This document shows, piece by piece, positions 1-6,735 of a DNA stretch of 6,735 nt. The notes beneath the pieces were generated by a model. The model did no database searches. It was given only the letters and a program-made list of their open reading frames with translations, and was not told where the DNA came from. The position numbers and the translations under genes are program-made. Within the stretch, counting starts at the first letter, position 1, and the number at the start of each line of letters is the position of its first letter. Source of the stretch: Bacillota bacterium (GTDB lineage Bacteria > Bacillota > Clostridia > Acetivibrionales > DSM-1351); assembly GCA_023390335.1 (NCBI GenBank), contig JAEWCZ010000095.1, positions 1-6,735 of the forward strand. Reading direction: 5' to 3'.

Positions 1-121
1 GAAGAAAGAATAGACCAAATCAAGTTGTTAAGTGAGGAAGAGGAAGAAGAAATAATAGAAAAGCAAAGTGGAGAGACTGTTGAATATCCAAGAGATAAGT
101 GTATACATAATATGTTTGAGG
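1..121 (+). repeat. Terminal direct repeat, left copy
   Basis: These 121 bases are identical to 6615-6735, compared base by base with an offset of 6614. They encode the end of a C domain, an acidic linker with six consecutive Glu (34-51) and the start of an A domain (KCIHNMFE). Both copies are read in the same codon register. The repeat reaches both window ends, so its true length is unknown. Confidence 0.97.
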
Positions 122-1920
122 AGCAAGCAGAAAGGACACCGGATAGGATAGCAGTTGAGTTCGGAGACCAGAAATTAACTTATAAAGAGTTAAATGAGAA
201 ATCAAATCAGCTGGCTCATTATTTACAGGAAAACGGAGTTGGCCCTGATATTGCAGTGGGATTATATACCGAAAGATCATTAGAGATGATTATAGGTCTG
301 TTGGGAATTCTAAAAGCTGGCGGAGCATACGTTCCTTTGGATATCAATAACCCCAAACAGCGTCTAGAATATATGATCGAGAAAACCCAAATTTCAATTT
401 TATTAACTCAAAAGAAATTGATAAATAATTTGTCAATTGAGAATATAACAACAATTTGCGTTGATAGTGATTGGGATAAAATCGATAGAAAATTAAATAT
501 TAGTAATCCAAGATCTAATGTAACTCCGGATAATTTGCTTTATATAATATTTACATCCGGTTCTACCGGTAATCCAAAAGCTGCTGGTGTTTATCATAAA
601 GGATTTGTAAATTTAATGCACTGGTTTATAAATGAATATAAGTTGATTGAAGATGATAAAGATTTACTAATAACATCATTAAATTTTGATTTGACACAAA
701 AAAATATATTTGGACCATTGATGACTGGAGGTATTTTAAATCTTTGTGGGTCAGAATTATTTGATCCTGAATACATATTAAATACCATTTCTGAGAAGAA
801 GATAACTTGGTTAAATTGCACGCCAAGTATGGTCTATGCAATTATCGATCAGGAAAATGCATATATAAGATTAAATTCCCTAAGATATATTTTCTTAGGT
901 GGAGAAGCTTTATCCATTACAAAAATGAAAAAATGGATACAATCACCATACTTCAAAGCGAAAATAATCAATTTGTATGGTCCGACTGAAACAACAAGTG
1001 TATGTTCTTATTATAATGTTGATAATCCACAGGAATATTTAGAAAGAAACGTTTCTATTGGAAAACCAATAAATAATGCCAGAATAATGATTCTTGATAA
1101 AAATCATAATTTTCTACCTATCGGAATTCCGGGAGAATTATGTATTGCCGGTGAGGGAGTAGGCGCAGGATATCTAAATAATGAAAAACAAACAAACGAA
1201 AAATTTGTTGAAATAAATAATATAAAAATATATAAATCTGGTGATCTGGCAAGATTACTACCTGATGGAAATATAGAATTTCTTGGACGACTTGATCATC
1301 AAGTAAAAATAAGAGGATTCAGAATTGAATTGGAAGAAATAGATTCTGTTATTAAAGAATCACAGAATATAAAAAATGCTGTAACAATAGTTTATAATAA
1401 TAAAGATCAAAAATATTTAATTTCATATGTAGTTCCTGAAAAAGAAAATTTTACTTCAGAACAACTTAAGTCTTTTTTGAAAAATAGACTACCCGATTAT
1501 ATGATTCCTTCGGCCATTATTATCATCCAAGAAATGCCTTTGACTCCAAATGGAAAAATAAATAGATTTGCGCTACCATCGCCGAAACACAATATAGAAA
1601 ATCTAGGAAAAAAGAAATATGAAAAACCTAATAACGAGATTGAATGTTCTATAGCTTCAATAATAGAAGAAATATTACAAAAAGACAAGATTTCTATTTC
1701 TGATAATTATTTTGAAATAGGGGTTCATTCTTTAACCGCGACACAAATTGCTTCCAGAATTAATAATAAATATAACATTATTATTCCTATCCGAATTTTC
1801 TTTGAGAAGCCTACAATTAAAGAATTGGCAGATTATATTGAGAAAACTTTATTATCCTCAAATATACAGAATTCTTATTCGAATAATTTATCAGATGATC
1901 ATGAGGAGTTGGTTTTATGA
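1..1920 (+). CDS. Non-ribosomal peptide synthetase, 3' part: (C linker)-A1-T1, 5'-truncated
   Basis: The frame is open from base 1 to the TGA at 1918-1920 (639 residues), so the gene begins outside the window. The TTG at 25 lies in the linker after a C domain and is not a believable start. Residues 1-30 match the end of a C domain and its linker, 33-528 are an adenylation domain and 546-617 a carrier domain, followed by a 21-residue tail. The A domain activates an amino acid as its AMP ester and loads it on the phosphopantetheine arm of the carrier; this is cytosolic chemistry. Visible motifs are TYKEL (about 60-64), TSGSTG (185-190), YGPTE (326-330), SGD (413-415), a KIRGFR stretch, and the catalytic lysine K519 in PNGK. 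The carrier serine is S577. No TE or E domain follows, so the chain should pass to the next protein, encoded at 1917 with a 4-base overlap, implying co-transcription and probable translational coupling. The substrate is not identified. The NRPS assignment is firm. Confidence 0.97.
   Translation, partial: EERIDQIKLLSEEEEEEIIEKQSGETVEYPRDKCIHNMFEEQAERTPDRIAVEFGDQKLTYKELNEKSNQLAHYLQENGVGPDIAVGLYTERSLEMIIGLLGILKAGGAYVPLDINNPKQRLEYMIEKTQISILLTQKKLINNLSIENITTICVDSDWDKIDRKLNISNPRSNVTPDNLLYIIFTSGSTGNPKAAGVYHKGFVNLMHWFINEYKLIEDDKDLLITSLNFDLTQKNIFGPLMTGGILNLCGSELFDPEYILNTISEKKITWLNCTPSMVYAIIDQENAYIRLNSLRYIFLGGEALSITKMKKWIQSPYFKAKIINLYGPTETTSVCSYYNVDNPQEYLERNVSIGKPINNARIMILDKNHNFLPIGIPGELCIAGEGVGAGYLNNEKQTNEKFVEINNIKIYKSGDLARLLPDGNIEFLGRLDHQVKIRGFRIELEEIDSVIKESQNIKNAVTIVYNNKDQKYLISYVVPEKENFTSEQLKSFLKNRLPDYMIPSAIIIIQEMPLTPNGKINRFALPSPKHNIENLGKKKYEKPNNEIECSIASIIEEILQKDKISISDNYFEIGVHSLTATQIASRINNKYNIIIPIRIFFEKPTIKELADYIEKTLLSSNIQNSYSNNLSDDHEELVL
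97..1584 (+). other. Adenylation domain A1 of the first synthetase
   Basis: This is an AMP-binding (ANL family) domain of about 496 residues, full length. Core motifs in order: TYKELNEKSNQLA (A1), LKAGGAYVPLD (A2), FTSGSTGNPKAAG (A3), FDLTQKNIF (A4), LYGPTETT (A5), GELCIAGEGVGAGYL (A6), YKSGDLARLLPDG (A7), GRLDHQVKIRGFRIE (A8), PLTPNGKINR (A10). Aligned by eye to GrsA, the ten specificity positions read D-L-K-N-F-G-L-S-V-K; I do not recognise a substrate for this code. Two departures are seen. The glycine usually after the A3 lysine is alanine, and the A4 block is FDLTQKN where FDxSxWE is common. I have an unverified recollection that the AGVxH and FDLTQKN forms occur together in a subset of A domains, so they may mark a subfamily rather than decay. 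All catalytic residues I can locate are present. Confidence 0.95.
1636..1851 (+). other. Carrier (T/PCP) domain T1 of the first synthetase
   Basis: This is a peptidyl carrier domain of about 72 residues. The core reads DNYFEIGVHSLTATQIASRI, and S577 (codon 1729-1731) should carry the phosphopantetheine arm. The usual GG(H/D)S is GVHS here: the second glycine is valine. Helices before and after the serine look normal, and the Ser and the following Leu are kept, so activity is likely but not certain. It is the last folded domain of this protein and should donate to domain C1 of the next. Confidence 0.93.
1855..1917 (+). other. C-terminal acidic tail, candidate docking peptide
   Basis: The last 21 residues after T1 are polar and Ser/Asn-rich and end in DDHEELVL. 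Acidic and hydrophobic residues close to a free C-terminus are what one expects of a short linear motif that pairs with a TubC-type (beta-hairpin) docking domain, and the next gene starts with such a domain. The pairing is inference from position and composition; no structural evidence is available. Confidence 0.55.
1903..1908 (+). promoter_or_regulatory. Ribosome binding site for the second synthetase
   Basis: GAGGAG lies inside the last codons of the first gene (the Glu-Glu of its tail) with eight bases before the ATG at 1917. Position and strength support that start and suggest translational coupling across the ATGA overlap. Confidence 0.85.
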
Positions 1921-2084
1921 AATTAATAGAGGAATTCTTAAAAGATTTAAATAAACTACATATATACATAACAATTTTTGATGGGAACTTGAAAATAAAA
2001 GCTCCAAAAGATGTGTTAAATAATGATCTAAAATCTCAAATAATAGAGAGAAAAAGTGAAATTATAAATTTCTTAAAAGAATTT
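1917..2084 (+). other. N-terminal TubC-type docking domain
   Basis: Residues 1-56 are outside the condensation fold and match the TubC_N pattern as I know it. There is an amphipathic helix (IEEFLKDLNKL), a beta hairpin (HIYITIFDGNLKIKAP) ending in the characteristic APK, and a second helix (ELK-type segment NDLKSQIIERKSEIINFLKE). These domains recognise the C-terminal tail of the upstream subunit and set the order of the assembly line. This shows the gene starts here and that it receives its substrate from another polypeptide. A charged linker of about 20 residues follows before C1. Confidence 0.88.
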
Positions 2085-5000
2085 AGTTTATTAAAGCATG
2101 ACAATAAGGAACAAATAAAATTAGTGGCAAGAGATCAAAAATTTTATCCTTTATCTTTTGCTCAACAAAGACTCTGGTTTTTGGATCAATGGAAAGAGAT
2201 TAACACGACCTATAATATTAGTGGATGTTTTAAAATTGCAGGTGAAGTGAATTCGAATTTTTTAGAAAAAAGTTTAAAAGAAATAATAAAACGGCATGAA
2301 ATTTTACGGACTACATTTGTATCTAAAAATGGCTCACCTTCACAAATAATAAACGATGATATCGCATTTTCAACTCAACAGTTGGAGATACAAGGCATTA
2401 ATATAGAAGAACAAGAAAAATCTGTATCCGAAATAGCACAGCAGGAATCAAAGTATAAATTTAATTTGGAAACAGGGCCTTTATTAAAAGTAACATTACT
2501 TAAATTAAATCAAAATTTATATGTTCTGGTTATAACAATTCATCACATAATATTTGATGGGTGGTCTATGAAATTACTTATAAAAGAATTATCAACTATT
2601 TATAATTCTTTTATAACAGGAAAACTCTTAACCTTACCATCTTTAAAAACTCAATATATTGATTATGCGATTTGGCAAAGAAATTGGTTAGTTGGAGACA
2701 ACCTTAATAAGCAATTAGATTACTGGAAAAACAAGTTGAAAGGTTGTACAAATTTGTTGACTCTTCCAACAGACCATATTCGCCCAAAAATCCAAACATT
2801 TAATGGTAGAAAAGAGACTTTTTTTATTAATAATCAATTATTAAATGAATTAAATAAAGTAAGTAGAGATAATAATGTAACTCTATTCATGACATTACTT
2901 GCTGTATTTAAACTATTGCTTTATAAATATACTAATCAAACTGATATTCTAATTGGCACTCCAATAGCTAATAGGAATGAAAAAGATTTAGAATCTATGG
3001 TTGGCTATTTTGTTAATACTTTAGTTTTAAGGACAGAATTGAGTGGTAATATAACATTTAAGGACTTGTTAAAAAGAATTAAAAATACAACAATTGAAGC
3101 ATATACAAATCAAGATATTCCGTTTGAATACTTAGTTGAAAAACTTCAACCAGAAAGAAATCTAAGTTATTCACCCTTTTTTCAAGTAATGTTTGGTTTG
3201 CAAAATTATCCTGTAGAAAATTTCTCTTTATTAGGTTTAAAAATAAGTCAAATGGAATTAGAGCATACCACCTCAAAATTTGATCTTAACCTTGCTATTT
3301 ATGAAACAAATGACGGACTAAAAGGGGAACTTGAATATAATACTGATTTGTTTGAACAAAAAACTATTCTAAAGTTAATAAAACATTACAATAAATTATT
3401 AGAAGAAGCTACAAAAAAATCTAATGAAAGAATTTATAAATTATCATTACTAACAGAGAAAGAAAAAGAATATTTTATAAAGGATTGTAATACAAAAACC
3501 TGTAATTTACCTGATAATACTTGTTTGCATCATCTGATTGAACAACAAGCTAAAATAACCCCAGATAAATGTGCAATTGTTCATAATAATAGAAGTATTA
3601 CTTATAAAGAATTAAATGAAAAAGCAAATCAATTAGCATATTGTTTAATTGAAAAAGGTGTAAAAAAAGAATCTCTTGTAGGTATTTGTATAAGTAGATC
3701 AATCGAACAAATTATAGCGATAATAGGTATTTTAAAGGCGGGAGGAGCTTATGTTCCAATTGATCCCAAACACCCAAAAGATTTCAAAGTTTTTCTAAAA
3801 AGAGATACGGGAATAAAAGTAATAATATTAAATCAATCGACTACAGAAGATTGGCTAGATAATGATATTGAGGCTATTAATTTTGTAAAAGATTTTAACC
3901 ATATATCAAAGTATAAAACTGAAAATATAAACATAAATATTAATTCAAAAAACATAGCATATCTTATATATACATCAGGATCAGCAGGAACTCCGAAGGG
4001 TGTTTTAGTAACACACCATAATGTAATTTCTATGCTATATGCTTTTAATAGTATTGCGCCTATGGAGAACACACTATCAGGAACTTTAATAACCTCTTTT
4101 ACCTTTGATGTTTCTGTCTGGGAAATATTCTCTAACCTTTGTTTCGGAGGAATATTGCATATTATGGATCCTGATTTATTCACAATAGCTGATAAATTTG
4201 TTGATTATATTTATGATAATAATATAAATTCTACCTATATTCCCCCATTCCTTTTATCTGATATTATAGAGAAATTTGAAAATAAATCGTTTCCTTTGTA
4301 TCTTAAGCGTATGCTTGTTGGGGTCGAACCTATCAAGCAAAAATTATTACAACGTTTTAGAAATTTGAGTAATCAATTATATATAATTAATGGCTATGGA
4401 CCAACCGAGACAACGATATGTTGTACGTTTTATAAATTCGACAAATGTGTTGATCCTGAAAAAAATACCCCTATTGGAACTTCTGTACCCAATTATGAAG
4501 TATACATAGTTGATGAAAATTTGGAACTGAGGCCAACTGGCATTCCTGGAGAAATTTTAGTTGGAGGAATAGGACTTACTCGAGGTTATCACAATCGTCC
4601 AGAATTAACTGCAGAACGATTTATTCCAAACCCATTTAATACAACACCAGGAGCCCGTTTGTACAAAACCGGAGACTATGCTAAATATTTAGAAGATGGA
4701 AATATCGAATTTATAAATCGTAAAGATTTTCAAATTAAAATTAGAGGCTATAGGGTAGAGCTGGGAGAAATAGAAAGGGTATTAGAATCAAACGAAGATA
4801 TAAAACAAAGTGTAGTAATAGTAAATGAAACAGTAAATAATAAACAATTAGTAGCATATGTAGTACCAACAAAAGCAAAGCAAATAAATGTAGAAGAATT
4901 AAGGGAATATGTTACACAAAAACTGCCGTCATATATGGCACCATCAATTTATGTAATACTAGATGAAATGCCATTAACACCAAATTCAAAAATAGATCGA

Positions 5001-6735
5001 AAGCAGCTACCAGATCCATTGGAATATGGTATAAGTACAATAAAAGAATTTGTAGGAGCACAAACAGAAACTCAGATCAAATTATCTGAAATATGGACAA
5101 ACCTATTAGGACTAAAACAGGTTAGTATTAATGATAATTTTTTTGAGATAGGAGGACATTCTCTTTTAGCTACACAGCTGATTTCTAGAATCAGGGATGT
5201 TTTTCAATTTGATATATCCTTACAAAAGATTTTTGAATCACCGAACATTTCAGATTTAAGCAAATATCTGGATTCATTAGAACAAGATGCTGCAGCTAAA
5301 AATTATGATATTCCTGTTTATCCAAGAACACAAGATATAGAATTATCTTTTTCACAAGAGCGCTTGTGGTTTTTAGAACAATTAGAACAATTTTCAGGGG
5401 CATATAATATTTCAAGTGCAATGAAATTAGAAGGAGATATTTCAGTTCCTATCTTGGAGAAGAGCTTTAATGAAATAATAAGAAGACATGAGGTTTTAAG
5501 AACAACTTTTATAACAAAAAATAATAAACCTATACAGGTAGTACATAATGAGTTGCTGCTGTCCATTCCGGTAATTGATCTTAGAGAAATGGATAAAGAA
5601 AATCAGGAAAACCAAATAAAACAAATAATTCATGAAGAAACATCATATAATTTTGACTTGAGTATAGGACCATTACTTAGAGTTACATTAGTAAATTTAA
5701 ATGATAAGCAAAATATACTACTTATAACCATACACCATATAATAGTAGATGGTTGGTCACTAGGATTGTTAATAAAAGAATTATCAATAATTTATAATGC
5801 ATTTCTCAATAATAAACCATCGCCACTTAGCGACTTACCGGTACAATATGCAGATTATGCAATTTGGCAGAGAGAATGGATAAAAGGAGAAATATCCGAA
5901 AAACAAATAAGCTACTGGAAACAAAAACTAGCAGGATGCCCTGCGGTAATTGAATTACCGTTAGATAAAACACGTCCTAAAATACAAAGCTATAACGGGA
6001 AAATGAAAATTTTCCAAATAGAGAAATGGAAAACGGAGAAAATAAAACAATTAGGTACTTCAAATAATGCCACATTATTTATGACATTACTAGCAGTATT
6101 TAAAATACTGTTATACCGTTATAGTAACCAGACAGACATAGTAGTAGGAACCCCGGTAGCAAATAGAAAACATAGTAAGATAGAAGCCTTGGTAGGTTTC
6201 TTTGTAAACACTTTAGTATTAAGAACAGAAGTTAGCGGTGAAATAAGCTTTAAAGAATTGGTTGAAAGAGTAAAGAACACAACAATAGAAGCATATAGCA
6301 ATCAAGATATACCGTTTGAACAAATAGTAGAGAAGGTACAGCCGGAAAGAAGCTTAAGCTATTCACCATTGTTTCAAGTAATGTTTATATTACAGAACCA
6401 AAGCATGGAAGAATTTAGTCTTGAAGGGGTAGAAATAAGCCGAATAGAATCAGAGCATACAACATCAAAGTTTGATATTACATTAACATTTATTGAGACA
6501 GAAAAAGGGTTAACAGGGAATTTAGAATACAATACAGATATATTTGAAGAAGCCACAATAAAAAGGATAATGAAGCATTACGAAAGAATTCTGGAAAGCG
6601 TAATAAACAAACCGGAAGAAAGAATAGACCAAATCAAGTTGTTAAGTGAGGAAGAGGAAGAAGAAATAATAGAAAAGCAAAGTGGAGAGACTGTTGAATA
6701 TCCAAGAGATAAGTGTATACATAATATGTTTGAGG
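1917..6735 (+). CDS. Non-ribosomal peptide synthetase, 5' part: TubC dock-C1-A2-T2-C2-(A), 3'-truncated
   Basis: An ATG at 1917 opens a frame with no stop to the window edge (1606 complete codons). The start is supported by GAGGAG eight bases upstream, by the ATGA overlap with the preceding stop, and because a complete docking domain begins at Met1. Domains by residue: TubC-type docking 1-56; C1 77-513 with HHIIFDG at 209-215; A2 about 538-1032 with TSGSAG 686-691, FDVSVWE (D731), YGPTE from 827, TGD ending at D920 and K1025; T2 about 1051-1119 with GGHSL (S1082); C2 about 1140-1577 with HHIIVDG at 1273-1279; then a linker and the first residues of another A domain. It should accept a peptidyl or aminoacyl group from the upstream protein, add the A2 amino acid, and condense it with the amino acid of the next module. 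No E, MT or TE domain is seen before the cut. The product is unknown. The reading frame is intact throughout, with no frameshift. Confidence 0.97.
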   Translation, partial: MKLIEEFLKDLNKLHIYITIFDGNLKIKAPKDVLNNDLKSQIIERKSEIINFLKEFSLLKHDNKEQIKLVARDQKFYPLSFAQQRLWFLDQWKEINTTYNISGCFKIAGEVNSNFLEKSLKEIIKRHEILRTTFVSKNGSPSQIINDDIAFSTQQLEIQGINIEEQEKSVSEIAQQESKYKFNLETGPLLKVTLLKLNQNLYVLVITIHHIIFDGWSMKLLIKELSTIYNSFITGKLLTLPSLKTQYIDYAIWQRNWLVGDNLNKQLDYWKNKLKGCTNLLTLPTDHIRPKIQTFNGRKETFFINNQLLNELNKVSRDNNVTLFMTLLAVFKLLLYKYTNQTDILIGTPIANRNEKDLESMVGYFVNTLVLRTELSGNITFKDLLKRIKNTTIEAYTNQDIPFEYLVEKLQPERNLSYSPFFQVMFGLQNYPVENFSLLGLKISQMELEHTTSKFDLNLAIYETNDGLKGELEYNTDLFEQKTILKLIKHYNKLLEEATKKSNERIYKLSLLTEKEKEYFIKDCNTKTCNLPDNTCLHHLIEQQAKITPDKCAIVHNNRSITYKELNEKANQLAYCLIEKGVKKESLVGICISRSIEQIIAIIGILKAGGAYVPIDPKHPKDFKVFLKRDTGIKVIILNQSTTEDWLDNDIEAINFVKDFNHISKYKTENINININSKNIAYLIYTSGSAGTPKGVLVTHHNVISMLYAFNSIAPMENTLSGTLITSFTFDVSVWEIFSNLCFGGILHIMDPDLFTIADKFVDYIYDNNINSTYIPPFLLSDIIEKFENKSFPLYLKRMLVGVEPIKQKLLQRFRNLSNQLYIINGYGPTETTICCTFYKFDKCVDPEKNTPIGTSVPNYEVYIVDENLELRPTGIPGEILVGGIGLTRGYHNRPELTAERFIPNPFNTTPGARLYKTGDYAKYLEDGNIEFINRKDFQIKIRGYRVELGEIERVLESNEDIKQSVVIVNETVNNKQLVAYVVPTKAKQINVEELREYVTQKLPSYMAPSIYVILDEMPLTPNSKIDRKQLPDPLEYGISTIKEFVGAQTETQIKLSEIWTNLLGLKQVSINDNFFEIGGHSLLATQLISRIRDVFQFDISLQKIFESPNISDLSKYLDSLEQDAAAKNYDIPVYPRTQDIELSFSQERLWFLEQLEQFSGAYNISSAMKLEGDISVPILEKSFNEIIRRHEVLRTTFITKNNKPIQVVHNELLLSIPVIDLREMDKENQENQIKQIIHEETSYNFDLSIGPLLRVTLVNLNDKQNILLITIHHIIVDGWSLGLLIKELSIIYNAFLNNKPSPLSDLPVQYADYAIWQREWIKGEISEKQISYWKQKLAGCPAVIELPLDKTRPKIQSYNGKMKIFQIEKWKTEKIKQLGTSNNATLFMTLLAVFKILLYRYSNQTDIVVGTPVANRKHSKIEALVGFFVNTLVLRTEVSGEISFKELVERVKNTTIEAYSNQDIPFEQIVEKVQPERSLSYSPLFQVMFILQNQSMEEFSLEGVEISRIESEHTTSKFDITLTFIETEKGLTGNLEYNTDIFEEATIKRIMKHYERILESVINKPEERIDQIKLLSEEEEEEIIEKQSGETVEYPRDKCIHNMFE
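2145..3455 (+). other. Condensation domain C1 (LCL-like)
   Basis: This is a complete C domain of about 437 residues. Motifs: YPLSFAQQRLWFLDQ (C1), RHEILRTTF (C2), HHIIFDG with H210 as the expected catalytic histidine (C3), YIDYAIWQRNW (C4), IGTPIANRN then VGYFVNTLVLR (C5), QDIPFEYLVEKLQPER (C6), SYSPFFQVMF (C7). The SFAQQRLWFL opening and the absence of an epimerase upstream fit an LCL type joining two L-residues. The subtype was judged by eye. It should take the donor from T1 in trans and the acceptor from T2. Confidence 0.94.
3528..5012 (+). other. Adenylation domain A2 of the second synthetase
   Basis: This is a complete A domain of about 495 residues. Motifs: TYKELNEKANQLA, LKAGGAYVPID, YTSGSAGTPKG, FDVSVWEIF, GYGPTETT, GEILVGGIGLTRGYHNRPE, YKTGDYAKYLEDG, KIRGYRVELGEIE and PLTPNSKIDR. 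The specificity positions by eye read D-V-W-Y-L-G-G-I-C-K. Positions D235, W239, I330, C331 and K517 agree with the phenylalanine-activating GrsA domain, so a bulky hydrophobic or aromatic substrate is conceivable, but this is weak. Oddities: Thr to Ala in TSGSTG, VGVEP where xGGEx is usual, NRKD for GRxD, and NSK for NGK. None removes a known catalytic residue; the A10 lysine is K1025. Confidence 0.95.
5067..5273 (+). other. Carrier (T/PCP) domain T2
   Basis: About 69 residues with a textbook core DNFFEIGGHSLLATQLISRI. S1082 (codon 5160-5162) is the phosphopantetheine attachment site. It carries the A2 amino acid as acceptor for C1 and then as donor for C2. Confidence 0.96.
5334..6647 (+). 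other. Condensation domain C2 (LCL-like)
   Basis: This is a complete C domain of about 438 residues, clearly paralogous to C1. Motifs: LSFSQERLWFLEQ, RRHEVLRTTF, HHIIVDGWS with H1274 as the expected catalytic histidine, YADYAIWQREW, VGTPVANRK then VGFFVNTLVLR, QDIPFEQIVEKVQPER, SYSPLFQVMF. The preceding module has no epimerase, which fits an LCL type. It is followed in frame by the linker and the start of another A domain, cut by the window edge. Confidence 0.94.
6615..6735 (+). repeat. Terminal direct repeat, right copy, with start of a further A domain
   Basis: Exact copy of 1-121. Here it closes C2 of the second synthetase and opens the next A domain, of which only about the first eight residues are inside the window. 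Its Glu-coding purine run is at 6648-6665. Confidence 0.97.

Noticed and set aside
25..27. TTG at 25 as the start of the first synthetase
   Set aside because: The frame is open to base 1, the protein upstream of it continues the C-domain end (EERIDQIK), and the same peptide occurs mid-protein at 6615.
1880..1920. Terminator or promoter between the two genes
   Set aside because: There is no intergenic space; stop and start overlap, and I see no hairpin followed by a T run.
1748..1954. Off-frame + strand open frame spanning the gene junction
   Set aside because: It overlaps carrier domain T1 in another frame and has no ribosome site or recognisable content; the two NRPS frames explain the junction.
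3833..4183. Minus-strand open frame of 116 codons and other antisense or off-frame open frames
   Set aside because: They lie opposite or out of frame with conserved NRPS domains, show no known motif, and fit chance open frames in AT-rich DNA.
1..6735. Complete circular plasmid or phage genome indicated by terminal repeats
   Set aside because: No replication, partition, capsid or packaging gene and no non-coding origin; every base belongs to NRPS coding sequence.

Overview
The whole window is coding sequence from a non-ribosomal peptide synthetase (NRPS) locus, all on the + strand. It holds parts of two NRPS genes joined by a 4-base ATGA overlap. The DNA is AT-rich, with G+C of about 20-43% in 60-base blocks counted by eye. 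A good Shine-Dalgarno sequence (GAGGAG) precedes the second gene. Together these suggest a low-GC bacterium, most plausibly a Firmicute (Clostridia or Bacilli), but no taxonomic marker is present and this is inference.

Layout: 1-1920 is the 3' part of a first synthetase. It holds a C-to-A linker, an adenylation domain (A1), a carrier domain (T1) and a short acidic tail. It has no thioesterase or epimerase, so its product must pass on in trans. From 1917 to the right edge runs a second synthetase, at least 1606 residues long and open at its 3' end. Its domains are a TubC-type docking domain, condensation domain C1, adenylation domain A2, carrier T2, condensation domain C2, and the first residues of a further A domain. 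The tail of the first protein and the TubC-type docking domain of the second are a plausible partner pair, so the assembly order would be (C)-A1-T1 | dock-C1-A2-T2-C2-(A). Both C domains have an intact HHxxxDG motif and look like LCL type. No E, methyltransferase, Cy or TE domain is visible, so neither the start nor the end of the assembly line is included.

The most notable structural feature is that the first 121 bases are repeated exactly as the last 121 bases, in the same reading register. If the ends were joined, the window would become a 6614-base circle that is wholly coding, with one 2205-residue C-A-T-C-A-T protein whose start codon overlaps its own stop. The likeliest reading is a fragment bounded by a sequence shared between two NRPS modules, which an assembler may have broken or closed there. 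A true tandem repeat of a two-module gene is possible. A real plasmid or viral circle is very unlikely because no replication or packaging gene exists. I see no clearly new class of system. There are several departures from NRPS consensus motifs and a codon-use mosaic that deserve checking.
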